The notes below the pieces were generated by a model. The model was not told the origin of the DNA. It saw only the letters and a program-made list of their open reading frames with translations, and did not search any database. From Paeniglutamicibacter cryotolerans (lineage in GTDB: Bacteria > Actinomycetota > Actinomycetes > Actinomycetales > Micrococcaceae): a stretch of DNA of 64,000 bases. The stretch is taken from the NCBI RefSeq assembly GCF_014190875.1, contig NZ_JACHVS010000001.1, forward strand, positions 310,001 to 374,000, given 5' to 3'. A program made the position numbers and the translations under genes. Shown here one piece after another: positions 52,727-62,053 of this stretch (the first letter of the stretch is position 1; the number at the start of each line of letters is the position of its first letter).

Positions 52727-53629
52727 ATGTCTGAAAACAGCTACACCGTCGCCGTCCTCGGCCTGGGCGCCATGGGCCTGCCGATGGCCACCCGGCTCGC
52801 CAGCGGCGTGCGCGTCAACGGCTTCGACATCGCACAGCCCCGCCTGGAGCTCGCCCGCACCGCCGGCATCGAAACCTTCGACTCGGCCGCCGCCGCCGTC
52901 ACCGGTGCCGACGCCGTGCTGCTGGCCGTGCGCAACGGCGAACAGCTCAACGACGTGCTCTTCGGCCAGCACGGCATCGCCGGGTCCCTGGCCGCCGGCG
53001 CCGTGGTGATCATGACCTCCACCGTGGGCATCAATGCCGTCACCGAGGTCGCCGCCAAGCTCGCGCCGCTGGGCGTGGAACTGGTCGACGCACCGCTCTC
53101 CGGCGGCCCGGTCCGCGCCGGCGAAGGCGACCTGCTGATCGTCGTCGGCGCCACCCCGGCAGCCCGCGAAGCGGCCGCACCGGTACTGGACCTGCTCGCC
53201 TCCACGCTGAGCGTCGTCGGCGACAAGCCTGGCGACGGCCAGGCCCTGAAGACCGTGAACCAGCTGCTCTGCGGCGTGCACATCGCCGCCGCGGCCGAGG
53301 CACTCGCGCTGGCACAGGCACTGGGACTCGACGCGGAAAAGACGCTCGACGCGCTGCAGAGCGGCGCCGCGGCATCCTTCATGCTCGGCAACCGCGGACC
53401 GCGGACCCTGCAGGCCTACGACGAGGGCGGCGCCGAGGTGCTCAGCCGCCTGGACATCTTCGTCAAGGACCTGGGCATCGTCTCCAAGGCCGCCCGCGAG
53501 GTCGGGCTGCCCACCCCGGTGGCCTCGGCGGCCGAACAGCTCTTCGCCCTGGGCGCCGCACAGGGACTGGGCGCCGAGGACGACTCGGCCGTCATCCGGG
53601 TCCTGGCACCGGCCAAGCCGCAGCACTAG
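52727..53629 (+). CDS. NAD-binding beta-hydroxyacid dehydrogenase family protein
   Basis: A 300-residue member of the 3-hydroxyisobutyrate/tartronate-semialdehyde reductase family. The Rossmann motif is VAVLGLGAMGLPMATRLA, the substrate motif DAPLSGGPVRAGEGDL, and the catalytic-Lys region GDGQALKTVNQLL. Within DUF1537 clusters such enzymes (LtnD/DtnD type) oxidise tetronates at C2 or C3 to give the kinase substrate. GAAGG lies 9 bp before the ATG. The gap to the kinase gene is 52 bp. Confidence 0.9.
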   Translation: MSENSYTVAVLGLGAMGLPMATRLASGVRVNGFDIAQPRLELARTAGIETFDSAAAAVTGADAVLLAVRNGEQLNDVLFGQHGIAGSLAAGAVVIMTSTVGINAVTEVAAKLAPLGVELVDAPLSGGPVRAGEGDLLIVVGATPAAREAAAPVLDLLASTLSVVGDKPGDGQALKTVNQLLCGVHIAAAAEALALAQALGLDAEKTLDALQSGAAASFMLGNRGPRTLQAYDEGGAEVLSRLDIFVKDLGIVSKAAREVGLPTPVASAAEQLFALGAAQGLGAEDDSAVIRVLAPAKPQH

Positions 53630-53685
53630 GGACACCTCCGCTCCACCCCGCAACACTCCATACCGTAGTCAAAGGAGACCCCGAC

Positions 53686-55128
53686 ATGAGTGCACTCGCA
53701 TTACTCGCCATCGCCGTAGCCGGCGTGGCCCTGCTGCTCCTGGCAGTCATCAAGTTCAAGATGCCGGCCTTCCTGGTCCTGCTCGCCGTGAGCGTGCTCG
53801 TGGCGCTGGCCGCAGGCATCCCGATCGGCGACATCGTCAAGACGGTCCAGGACGGCATGGGCGGAACGCTCGGCAACGTCGCGATCCTCGTCGGACTCGG
53901 CGCCATGCTCGGCAAGATGATCGAAATCTCCGGCGGCGCGCAGTCCTTGGCGGTGCGCTTCACCGGCTGGTTCGGACCCAAGCGGATCACCGCCGCGCTG
54001 ACGGCCACCGCGTTCCTGCTGGCCATCCCGGTGTTCTTCGACGTCGGCTTCATCATCCTGGTGCCGATCATCTATGGCTTCGCCAAAGCGGCCGGGGTCA
54101 ACCCGGTCAAGGTCGGCCTGCCCGTGGGTGCCATCATGCTGGCCATCCACGTGGTGGTACCGCCGCACCCCGGCGTAGTCGGCGGAGCCGCCGTCATCGG
54201 CGCCGACATCGGCTGGATCACCATCTTCGGCCTGGCCATCTGCGTCCCGGTCGGCGTCGCCGGCTACTTCATCGCCAAGTGGATCAACCGCCGCGACTAC
54301 GGCATGCTGCCCGACACGGCGGAGCAGTTCCGGCTCTTCGGCACCGGCCGCTCCCAGGTGGAGCGCGACTCCGGCACCGGCGGCACAGCTACGAAGACCA
54401 AGACCAAGACCACCCCGACCGGCCTGCTCGTGCCCGAGGACGCACCGAGCTGGGGCATGGTGCTCTCGCTGATCGTGCTGCCGATCGTGATGATCATGTT
54501 CGGTACGGTCGGCTCGGTCACGCTGCCCGAGGGAAGCGAACTGCGAGACGTGTTCGGCTTCATCGGTTCCCCGCTGATGGCCCTGATGGTCACCTTGTTC
54601 CTTGCCTACTACTTCCTGGGCATCCGCCGCGGTTGGACCTCGGCCCACACCGGCGAGGTCATGGACTCGGCCTTGGCCCCCACGGCCATCGTCATCCTGG
54701 TCACGGGCGCCGGCGGCGTCTTCGGCAAGGTCCTCACCGTCTCGGGCATCGGCACCGCACTGGCGGAAACACTCGCCAGTGCCGGCCTGCCGCTGCTGCT
54801 CATGGGCTTCGTGCTGGCGGCCGTGCTGCGCGCCTCGCAGGGCTCGGCCACCGTCGCCATCATCACCACCTCGGGCCTGCTGGCCGCCGCCATCGGCGCC
54901 GCCGGATACAGCCCGGCCCAGCTGGCCCTGGTCTCCGTCGCCATCGGCTTCGGCGCCTTCGGCCTGTCCCACGTGAACGACTCCGGTTTCTGGATCGTCA
55001 CCCGCTTCCTGGGCCTCTCGGTCGCCGACGGCCTGCGCACCTGGACGCTGCTGACCACCCTCTTGGGCGTGATCGGCTTCGCGCTGACCGTGCTGGCGTG
55101 GGCCATCGTGTCCCCGCTGGGCATCTAG
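53686..55128 (+). CDS. GntP family permease (gluconate/acid-sugar:H+ symporter)
   Basis: A 480-residue GntP-family transporter with about 12-13 hydrophobic helices. Family segments: VGLGAMLGKMIEISGGAQSLA, VFFDVGFIILVPIIYGFAK, VPPHPGVVGGAAVIG and ASQGSATVAIITTSGLLAA, then GFGAFGLSHVNDSGFWIV. The middle loop carries a lysine/threonine run (KTKTKTTPTG). It most likely imports the acid sugar used by the flanking enzymes. AAAGGAG is 8 bp before the ATG. Confidence 0.93.
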   Translation: MSALALLAIAVAGVALLLLAVIKFKMPAFLVLLAVSVLVALAAGIPIGDIVKTVQDGMGGTLGNVAILVGLGAMLGKMIEISGGAQSLAVRFTGWFGPKRITAALTATAFLLAIPVFFDVGFIILVPIIYGFAKAAGVNPVKVGLPVGAIMLAIHVVVPPHPGVVGGAAVIGADIGWITIFGLAICVPVGVAGYFIAKWINRRDYGMLPDTAEQFRLFGTGRSQVERDSGTGGTATKTKTKTTPTGLLVPEDAPSWGMVLSLIVLPIVMIMFGTVGSVTLPEGSELRDVFGFIGSPLMALMVTLFLAYYFLGIRRGWTSAHTGEVMDSALAPTAIVILVTGAGGVFGKVLTVSGIGTALAETLASAGLPLLLMGFVLAAVLRASQGSATVAIITTSGLLAAAIGAAGYSPAQLALVSVAIGFGAFGLSHVNDSGFWIVTRFLGLSVADGLRTWTLLTTLLGVIGFALTVLAWAIVSPLGI

Positions 55129-55138
55129 GGGTCCGGCG

Positions 55139-55996
55139 ATGGCCCGGATCATCGACCTCGCCGCGGTTCTCCGCGACCGGCTCGCCGACGGTGCCGCCGT
55201 ACCGGCGCTGACCTGCTACGACTTCACCACTGCCCAGGCAGTGGTGGGTGCGGCCGAAGCAGCCGGCTCCCCCGTGGTGCTGTTGGTGGCCCCGGCCAGC
55301 GCAGCCGGGGTCCCGGGCCTGCGCTTCATCACCGCCCTGCGCACCCTGGCCGACGCGGCAACGGTACCGGTGATCGTGCAGCTGGACCACGCGCGGGACC
55401 GGGAGCTGATCCGGGCCGCCGTATCGGCCGGGGCCAGCGCCGTGCTGGCCGACGGATCACACCTGCCCGAGGCCCGGAACGCCGCTTTCGTGGCCGCAGT
55501 GGTGGCCGATGTCGGACATCTGGTTGCGGTGGAAGCCGAGCTCGGCGCCCTGCCCGGGGATGAGGACGATGCCACCGCAGCCGAATCCTCCGCCCCCGCG
55601 GGCATGACCGATCCGGCCCGGGTCGCCCGTTTCCTTGCCGCCTCCGGCGCGGACCTGCTGGCGGTATCCATCGGCAACGTCCACGGTTTCTACACCGGGG
55701 ACCCGCAGCTGGACTGGAAGCTGCTGGCCGCGCTGCGCACCGCAGCCGGGGACGTGCCGCTGGTGCTCCACGGGGCATCGGGCATACCGGAAACCGACCT
55801 GGCCCGCGCCGGTACCGTCGGGATCGGCAAGGTGAACATCAACACCGAGCTGCGCACCAGGACCCTGGCCGATCTCGCCGACGCGCTGCCGGCCATCCGG
55901 GAGGCCGGGCAGAACATGCTCAAGCTCCAGGGCATCTGGACCGGCTCGGTCACGCTCACCACCACCTGGGCACTGAAACTGCTCTCGGGCGGCTGA
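55139..55996 (+). CDS. class II (fructose-bisphosphate type) aldolase
   Basis: A 285-residue class II aldolase. Zinc and catalytic residues are visible: Asp/His in VQLDHARD, Glu in VEAELGALPGDED, His in GNVHGFYTG and His in LVLHGASGI; the phosphate site is NINTELR. It is shorter and more divergent than glycolytic FBA. In the operon it would split the phosphorylated acid-sugar product to DHAP or a related triose phosphate. Most described DUF1537 pathways use OtnC/OtnI or PdxA2 instead, so the pathway may be a variant. It lies 10 bp after the permease. Confidence 0.85.
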   Translation: MARIIDLAAVLRDRLADGAAVPALTCYDFTTAQAVVGAAEAAGSPVVLLVAPASAAGVPGLRFITALRTLADAATVPVIVQLDHARDRELIRAAVSAGASAVLADGSHLPEARNAAFVAAVVADVGHLVAVEAELGALPGDEDDATAAESSAPAGMTDPARVARFLAASGADLLAVSIGNVHGFYTGDPQLDWKLLAALRTAAGDVPLVLHGASGIPETDLARAGTVGIGKVNINTELRTRTLADLADALPAIREAGQNMLKLQGIWTGSVTLTTTWALKLLSGG

Positions 55997-56189
55997 TCCC
56001 GCCCGCCTGGCTCGGCGCCCGCGCGCATCTGCACCCGCATGAATCTGCGCCGTCGGCCTCGCTCCCTCACCCGGGATGACGATGCCGGCGGCGCTTTTCC
56101 ATGCCCGCCCGGCTTATCCACACCCTCCTTATCCACACCCCGACGCGGCCGCCTTCCCGGCCCGTGCGGCACCGGCACACCATGGGGTC

Positions 56190-57965
56190 ATGGAAACAGC
56201 CACCCCCGCGACCCGCAGGTCCCTCGACGCACGGCCGCTCGCCGAGCAGCTGGCCGTCGCGCTGGCTTCCGTTTGTGCGGCCTTGGACCGGCTGAGAACA
56301 GAGGAACCCTCGGCCTGCGCGGCAGCAGAAATCGCCCATCTGGTCGAGCTCGGGGTCCGGGACCTGGAATACGGGCAGCTGCTGGCCGCCCGGCAGGCCG
56401 ACCGGGCCAGCGTCGCCGACCTGGGTTCGGCCGATCTGGTCCGCGTCCGCGAGAACGTCGCACGCGCCACAGCTGCCATCCACGGCACCACCGGAAACCC
56501 CGCGGAGCAACCCTCCACCAACAAGGCAACCGGCACGTCCGGCACCCCCACGCCCACCGGAGGCCGCGGACTGTTCCGCAACACGGCCGAATTCCTGTGC
56601 GAACAGCTGCACATCAACTACTCGGAGGCCGCGGCCCGCATCAACGGCGGGGCACTGCTGCTGCCCGCGAGCCCCGCCGTCTCCCCCACCGCCTCCGCCA
56701 ACGGAGCGAGATTCGCCGTGCCACCGGCCCCGGGGCCCCGCTTCCCGAAACTCGCCCGGGCCGTCTCCAGCGGCAGGGCCAGTTCCCGCGAGGCCCGCCA
56801 GATCGCCCACCGGCTGAAGAAGCTGGAAGCGAAGGCCGAACAGCTGCCCGATGGCGACCGGATCCTCGCCAACGCCGATGCCGAATTGGCCGAACTGCTG
56901 ACCACCCACGACGCGCGAACCACGCACAAGGCCCTGGACCTGCTCACCGGGGCGTTGCAGCAGACCGCCACCGAGCCCACGGCCAAGCTGCTCGCCGCCC
57001 AGCAGGGAGTGTTCTACCAGGGCCGGCAGTTCGGCCTGGAAAGCTACCTGATCCGATGCGCCCCCGAACAAGCCGAGGTGCTGCGCTCCATCTTCGAGCC
57101 GGTCCTCAATCCACGCGTCCCGTCCAATGCCACCCGTACGCCGTTCACCCGCACCGAACCCGCATCCCGGCCCGAAGCACAGCCTGAACAGCCCCCGGCC
57201 GATTGGATGACCGGTCCCGATGTCCCCATCGAAGAACGCGTGAACGCCCTGCTGGCCTCCGGTGACTTCGTCCAGGCCGAAGAATTCGATGACCGCACCC
57301 GTCAGCAGAAGCTGCTCGACGCCCTCATCGATGCGGCCCGCAGCGCGTTGGCCTCCGGCGGTGTCCCGGATTCCGGTGGCAACCGGCCCCAGGTCATCGT
57401 CACCATCGACTACCGGCAGCTGCTGGAGGAGCTCGACGGTTCCACCACGGCTCCCGCCACGGCATCGGCATCCAGCCCCGCGCCCACTTCCGCCTTCATG
57501 GCCCGCCGGCCCCCGGGCATCGGATTCGGTACCGGCGAGCAGGGCTCGTTGCTCGGCATGGCAACCGTCCGGCGTCTGGCCTGCGACGCGGGAATCATTC
57601 CGATGGTGCTCGGCAGCGATTCGGTCCCGTTGGACCTCGGACGCACGCGCCGCTATTTCAGCCGGAAACAACGCCGCGCACTCGCGGCCCGCGACCGCGG
57701 CTGCATCGTCCCGGGATGTACCGCCACCCCGGGGCACTGCGAAGCACACCACGTCACCCCATGGAGCACCGGCGGCCGGACCGACCTGGCTGGCGGCTGC
57801 CTGCTCTGCGCCCACCACCACACGCTGGTGCACCTTGGCACTTTCAGCCTCGGCGTGATCCACGGACTACCGTTCGTCATTCCCCCGCCCCACAAGGATC
57901 CGGAACAACGACCCGTGCGCAACGCCTACTTCCACCCCGAGGCGGGTCCTCCTGCGCTCTTCTGA
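56190..57965 (+). CDS. DUF222/HNH endonuclease domain protein (13E12 family)
   Basis: About 591 residues. The N-terminal half is the DUF222 domain (FLCEQLHINYSEAAARINGG) with Ala/Pro-rich insertions; the C-terminus is an HNH nuclease: RGCIVPGCTATPGHCEAHH, then PWSTGGRTDLAGGCLLC and AHHHTLVH with zinc cysteines and catalytic histidine. These genes are common and multi-copy in actinobacteria, function unclear. The ATG at 56190 is preferred to one at 56076, whose extra residues are low-complexity. No frameshift seen. Confidence 0.85.
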   Translation: METATPATRRSLDARPLAEQLAVALASVCAALDRLRTEEPSACAAAEIAHLVELGVRDLEYGQLLAARQADRASVADLGSADLVRVRENVARATAAIHGTTGNPAEQPSTNKATGTSGTPTPTGGRGLFRNTAEFLCEQLHINYSEAAARINGGALLLPASPAVSPTASANGARFAVPPAPGPRFPKLARAVSSGRASSREARQIAHRLKKLEAKAEQLPDGDRILANADAELAELLTTHDARTTHKALDLLTGALQQTATEPTAKLLAAQQGVFYQGRQFGLESYLIRCAPEQAEVLRSIFEPVLNPRVPSNATRTPFTRTEPASRPEAQPEQPPADWMTGPDVPIEERVNALLASGDFVQAEEFDDRTRQQKLLDALIDAARSALASGGVPDSGGNRPQVIVTIDYRQLLEELDGSTTAPATASASSPAPTSAFMARRPPGIGFGTGEQGSLLGMATVRRLACDAGIIPMVLGSDSVPLDLGRTRRYFSRKQRRALAARDRGCIVPGCTATPGHCEAHHVTPWSTGGRTDLAGGCLLCAHHHTLVHLGTFSLGVIHGLPFVIPPPHKDPEQRPVRNAYFHPEAGPPALF

Positions 57966-58031
57966 GTGTCGCCCCCCTATGCCGGCAGAGAACACCGTTA
58001 CACGGTCCACAGGAAACTGTTGGCTTCTTGA

Positions 58032-58250
58032 ATGAGACAAATCCTGATCCTGGGTGGTACCGGGTGGCTCGGCCGCACCCTAGCCACCCACCTGATCGCC
58101 GACGGGGCGGACGTCACGGGTGTGGCCCGCGGCATCTCCGGACAGATCCCAGACGGTCACGGGCGTCGTCCCGGCGGACAGGACGACGCCCGTGACCTAC
58201 GCCCCAGTCTCGGGCTGGGACTGGAACGAGGTCATCGAACTTTCCTACGC
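58032..58250 (+). pseudogene. NAD-dependent epimerase/dehydratase remnant
   Basis: MRQILILGGTGWLGRTLATH is a clean Rossmann start of an SDR-type epimerase, and DGADVTGVARGISGQIPDG follows. Near 58155 a frameshift leads into VTGVVPADRTTPVTYAPVSG, then WDWNEVIELSYA. Match to the family ends there, about 70 residues into a protein that should have about 300. The rest is missing and the sequence enters an opposite-strand remnant. Confidence 0.75.
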
Positions 58251-58895
58251 AATGCGCGGATCGCCCGGTCCCTCAGCGTCCGGGAACGGACCCCGTTCAC
58301 GTATTCAAGTCCGTGGCCCGTGGGCGGCACGGCGAAGGAAATCATCACGTCATCCCAGCGGCTGGGATACTCGCTACGCCCGGCGCCCTCGAGCGTCTGC
58401 TGCCGAATCCGATCCTGACCCCGGCCCCGGGGCAGCCCCAGCCGCAGCCCCTTCCGCGGCAGTCCGGATAGGGCCAAGACGACGTTTCCGCTCGTGAAGT
58501 ATTGCAAGGCCCAGCAGGCCACCATCTGCGGCGTGTTCCGCTCGAGGTAAGTCGAGTCGACGGCTGACTGCCCCAGCCACACCGACCCGAAGCAAGCATC
58601 GAGCATCTCGACGAGCGACGGCGGGACGACGCCGGTGGCTTCGGCCCGCAGGACCCTGACCTCGTTCTCGATTTCCGCGTTGCCCACCCTGCCGGCGGCG
58701 ATATCCGAGATGGCCCGGCCGATCCCGGACAGCGCCGCCACCATCTGGTCGTTGTTGCCCTCCAAGGTCAGCCCGGTGTAGAAGAGCCCCACTGTGCCGT
58801 TGTGCTCGTGGTGCAGCACCGGCATCCTGGATGTAAATCAAATGCGCGATCAGGTGGGTGATGCCCACCCGAAACGTCAAGGGGGGGCCTTCAGC
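58232..58895 (-). pseudogene. M16 (insulinase-like) metallopeptidase remnant
   Basis: PPLTFRVGITHLIAHLIYIQ resembles the M16 zinc site region (family HLVEH; here HLIAH with Glu lost). A frameshift near 58825 joins it to VLHHEHNGTVGLFYTGLTLE and the fold continues to ALQYFTSGNVVLALSGLPRKG and RLGLPRG. The N-terminus is shortened, the catalytic Glu is replaced and the C-terminus is cut. It abuts the epimerase remnant tail to tail. Confidence 0.6.
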
Positions 58896-59005
58896 GGCCC
58901 CGGGCATGCGCCCAGAACGTTCCGCTGCCGTCGACGGTTGCCTGTTGTGGTTCCATGCCCCCTGAACGCGCGGAAATATCCGATTCACCGCTGGTCAAAC
59001 AGGAA

Positions 59006-59041
59006 TGCCGCATCCCTTCCGGTTCGGGAAGGGATGCGGCA
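59006..59041 (-). terminator. terminator of the paaJ-paaF-paaH operon
   Basis: A perfect 15-bp stem, TGCCGCATCCCTTCC (59006-59020) with GGAAGGGATGCGGCA (59027-59041), and a 6-nt loop, 20 bp past the paaH stop. Confidence 0.9.
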
Positions 59042-59061
59042 CCAATGCTCAAGCCGGAGGC

Positions 59062-59925
59062 TTAGGACCAGTCGTAGAAGCCCTTGCCGGTCTTGCGACC
59101 CAGCTCGCCACGCGCAACCATGTCGCGCATGATCTGTGGCGGGGCAAAGCGCTCACCCAGCGTGGATTCCAGGTACTCGGCAATGCCCAGGCGCACGTCC
59201 AACCCGACGATGTCGGTGGTCTTCAACGGGCCGGTCGGGTGCTTGTAGCCCAGGACCATCGCGTTGTCGATATCCTCGGCGCTGGCCACGCCCTCTTCGA
59301 CCATGCGCATGGCCTCAAGCGCAATGGCAACACCCAGACGAGACGAGGCGAAACCGGGGGCGTCGTTGACCACGACGGCCGTCTTGCCCAGGCCGGCCAC
59401 CCAATCGCGGGCGGTGGCGACCAGCTCGGGGGCGGTCTCCTTGGCGATGACCACCTCGATCAGCGTGGAGGCCGGAACCGGGTTGAAGAAGTGAAGACCC
59501 AGGAAGTCGGCAGGGCGTTCCAGATTCTCCGCGAGCCCGCTCATGGACAGCGAGGAGGTGTTGGAGGCCAGGATGGCACCCGGCGTCAGCGCCGCCTCGA
59601 CTGCCTTGAGCGAGGAGACCTTCAGGTCCCAGATTTCCGGAACCGCCTCGATGACCAGTTCGCGGTCGCCGAAGTCGGCGTAGTTGGTGCTGACGCTCAG
59701 CTTGGCCGAGTAGTCGGCCAGGGTTCCCTCGAGCCCGCGGGCCAGCGACTTCTCCACGGCCGATTCCACGCGTTCGCGGGCGCCCTGTGCGCTAGTCTCG
59801 TCGCGCTCGACAACAAGCACGTCGACGCCCTTGATCAGGAACGCGTGGGCGATGCCCGCGCCCATGCGGCCGCCGCCGAGCACGCCCATGCGTGCGGGAA
59901 GTGCTACCTGGTTGGTTTCGGTCAT
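59062..59925 (-). CDS. paaH: PaaH: 3-hydroxyadipyl-CoA dehydrogenase
   Basis: A 287-residue 3-hydroxyacyl-CoA dehydrogenase. Rossmann motif MGVLGGGRMGAGIAHAF, catalytic SNTSSLS, GLHFFNPVPAS (catalytic His) and NDAPGFASSRLG, ending RKTGKGFYDWS. It oxidises (3S)-hydroxyadipyl-CoA to 3-oxoadipyl-CoA in the phenylacetate pathway. On sequence alone it could be 3-hydroxybutyryl-CoA dehydrogenase; paaF and paaJ next door decide it. It starts 2 bp from the paaF stop. Confidence 0.85.
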   Translation of the reverse strand: MTETNQVALPARMGVLGGGRMGAGIAHAFLIKGVDVLVVERDETSAQGARERVESAVEKSLARGLEGTLADYSAKLSVSTNYADFGDRELVIEAVPEIWDLKVSSLKAVEAALTPGAILASNTSSLSMSGLAENLERPADFLGLHFFNPVPASTLIEVVIAKETAPELVATARDWVAGLGKTAVVVNDAPGFASSRLGVAIALEAMRMVEEGVASAEDIDNAMVLGYKHPTGPLKTTDIVGLDVRLGIAEYLESTLGERFAPPQIMRDMVARGELGRKTGKGFYDWS

Positions 59926-59927
59926 CT

Positions 59928-60725
59928 CTACTTCTTCTTCCGGTCGAGGAACTCGGCCATGCGGTCGAACTTCGCCTGCGATTCGAACAGCATGCCCTGC
60001 GCCAGGGTGTCGATCATCGGGTGCGCCTCGCGCGGGGCGTGGAACACCGCCTTGGAAATGCGCACCGCCAGCGGATCCTGGGCACCGATGCGGTCCGCCA
60101 GCGCGTGGGCGGCGGGCATCAGTTCGGCCGGCTCCACCAGTTCGGTGATGAGCCCGACGCGTAGGCAGTCGTCGCCGCGCAGGACCTTGCCGGCCAGCAG
60201 GATCTCCTTGGCGAGGGGTTCGCCGACGAGTTCCTTCAGGCGCCAGGTGGCACCGGCGGCGGCCATGATGCCGAGGTTGGTTTCCGGGTTGCCCATGCGC
60301 AGGTCGGCCGTGCCGATCCTGAAGTCGGCGGCGTAGGCCAGTTCGGCCCCGCCACCGAGCGCGTACCCGTCGAGGGCCGCGATGACCGGCATCGGCAGCT
60401 TCGCGATGCGGTTGAAGATGCCCGAGTTGATCCCGGCCAGCGCGTCGTCGCGCCGGCGCATCCGCAGCTGGGCGATGTCGGCGCCGGAGGCGAAGATGCC
60501 CTTGGCGCGGTTCTCCGGATCCCCGGGGGTCCCCGAGAGGATGAGGATCTTCGGCGTGGATTCCAGGTACGTGCAGACGGCGTGCAGTTCATCGACCATC
60601 TGCTGGTCGATGGCGTTCTTCACCTCGGGGCGGTGCAGCTGCACCGAGAGCCGGTCAGCGGACTCGGTGACCTTCAGCGTGAGGAATCCGGTGGTGTCCA
60701 GGTGTGCCAGGTTCTCGCCCGCCAT
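59928..60725 (-). CDS. paaF: PaaF: 2,3-dehydroadipyl-CoA hydratase
   Basis: A 265-residue crotonase-family hydratase. Unlike PaaG it retains both catalytic glutamates: YALGGGAELAYAADF and GNPETNLGI, with the oxyanion region FASGADIAQL. It hydrates 2,3-dehydroadipyl-CoA. The N-terminus has an extra stretch of about 20 residues (GENLAHLDTTGFLTLKV). It lies 3 bp from paaJ and 2 bp from paaH, so the three genes are one transcript. Confidence 0.85.
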   Translation of the reverse strand: MAGENLAHLDTTGFLTLKVTESADRLSVQLHRPEVKNAIDQQMVDELHAVCTYLESTPKILILSGTPGDPENRAKGIFASGADIAQLRMRRRDDALAGINSGIFNRIAKLPMPVIAALDGYALGGGAELAYAADFRIGTADLRMGNPETNLGIMAAAGATWRLKELVGEPLAKEILLAGKVLRGDDCLRVGLITELVEPAELMPAAHALADRIGAQDPLAVRISKAVFHAPREAHPMIDTLAQGMLFESQAKFDRMAEFLDRKKK

Positions 60726-60728
60726 GCC

Positions 60729-61949
60729 CTAAATGCCTTCCAGAAGCAGGGCCGAGCCCTGGCCGACGCCGACGCACATGGTGGCCAGGCCGAGCTTGCG
60801 CCCGGATCCGGCTTCACGCTCGAGCCGGCCCAGCAGGGTGATGGCGATGCGGGAGCCGGAGGAGCCCAGCGGGTGGCCCAGGGCGATGGCGCCGCCGTCG
60901 TTGTTCACGATGTCGGGGTTGATGCCCAGTTCGCGCATGGAGGCCAGCGACTGCGATGCGAAGGCCTCATTCAGTTCGACGGCCGCCAGTTCGGACACGT
61001 CGATACCGGAGCGTTCCAGGATCTTGCGGCTGGAGGGGACCGGGCCCATGCCCATGATCTCCTGGGCCAGGCCGGCGGAGGCTCCGTCGATGATGCGCGC
61101 ACGCGGGATCAGCCCGTATTTCTTGATGGCCCGTTCGGAGGCGACGATGATCGCCGAGGCGCCGTCGTTCAGGGTGGAGGCGTTGCCTGCGGTGACCACG
61201 GAACCGCCCTTGACCACGGGACGCAGCCCGGCAAGGACCTCCAGCGTGGTGCCGGCGCGCGGTCCTTCGTCGGTGTCGACGATGGTTTCGCCCTTGCGGT
61301 GCTTGACGGTCACCGGGACGATTTCATCGGCGAAGCGGCCGGCGGCGATGGCTGCCAGGGCGCGTTCGTGGGAGCGCACGGCAAACGCATCGCAGTCTTC
61401 GCGGGAGGTGCCGTAGACACGGGCGACTTCCTCGGCGGTTTCCGGCATCGAGTAGGTGGCCTTGCCGTCGCGGGAGAGCTCCCCGGAGAGGAATGCCGGG
61501 TTCGGGAAACGCCAGCCGATGGAGGTGTCATGGGTTTCCCCGGGCTTGGCGAAGGCCTTGTCCGGCTTGGCCATGACCCACGGGGCACGCGACATGGATT
61601 CCACGCCGCCGGCGACCACGATGTCCGCGGCACCGGCCTTGATCATGTGGCTGGCCATGGTGATGGCGCTCATGCCAGAGGCGCAGAGGCGGTTCACGGT
61701 GATACCCGGGACGGTGTCCGGGAAACCGGCCAGCAGCCAGGCCATGCGGGCCACGTTGCGGTTTTCCTCGCCGGCGCCGTTGGCGTTGCCGAAGATGACT
61801 TCTTCCACCAACGACGGGTCGATGCCTGCGCGTTCCACGGCGGCCTTGATGGCCAGTGCCGCCAAGTCATCGGGACGCACCGAACTCAGTGCCCCTCCGT
61901 AGCGTCCTACCGGGGTGCGGGCCCCGCCTACGAGGAAAGCCTCGGTCAT
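60729..61949 (-). CDS. paaJ: PaaJ: 3-oxoadipyl-CoA/3-oxo-5,6-dehydrosuberyl-CoA thiolase
   Basis: A 406-residue thiolase. Nucleophilic Cys in TVNRLCASGMSAI near residue 91, His in GHPLGSSGSR and second Cys in MCVGVGQGSA. Consistent with PaaJ/PcaF thiolases, which cleave both 3-oxo-5,6-dehydrosuberyl-CoA and 3-oxoadipyl-CoA in this pathway. First gene of the paaJFH unit; a PaaR-type palindrome lies 105 bp upstream. Confidence 0.88.
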   Translation of the reverse strand: MTEAFLVGGARTPVGRYGGALSSVRPDDLAALAIKAAVERAGIDPSLVEEVIFGNANGAGEENRNVARMAWLLAGFPDTVPGITVNRLCASGMSAITMASHMIKAGAADIVVAGGVESMSRAPWVMAKPDKAFAKPGETHDTSIGWRFPNPAFLSGELSRDGKATYSMPETAEEVARVYGTSREDCDAFAVRSHERALAAIAAGRFADEIVPVTVKHRKGETIVDTDEGPRAGTTLEVLAGLRPVVKGGSVVTAGNASTLNDGASAIIVASERAIKKYGLIPRARIIDGASAGLAQEIMGMGPVPSSRKILERSGIDVSELAAVELNEAFASQSLASMRELGINPDIVNNDGGAIALGHPLGSSGSRIAITLLGRLEREAGSGRKLGLATMCVGVGQGSALLLEGI

Positions 61950-62053
61950 AACAACTCCTCAATCATCGGTGCAGCGGATGTGGCCGGCGGGTTGCTGCCA
62001 CGGCAGGCGGTCTTTGCGCCGCGCCGTCCCTCGGGCGCGGCACAGCCACGCAT

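Noticed and set aside
53701..55152. 483-codon minus-strand frame opposite the GntP permease
   Set aside because: Low-complexity Gly/Asp/Gln/His-rich product, the mirror of a membrane protein gene in high-GC DNA.
56067..57863. 598-codon minus-strand frame opposite the DUF222/HNH gene
   Set aside because: The plus frame carries a complete HNH motif; the opposite frame is Gly/Val-rich with no motif.
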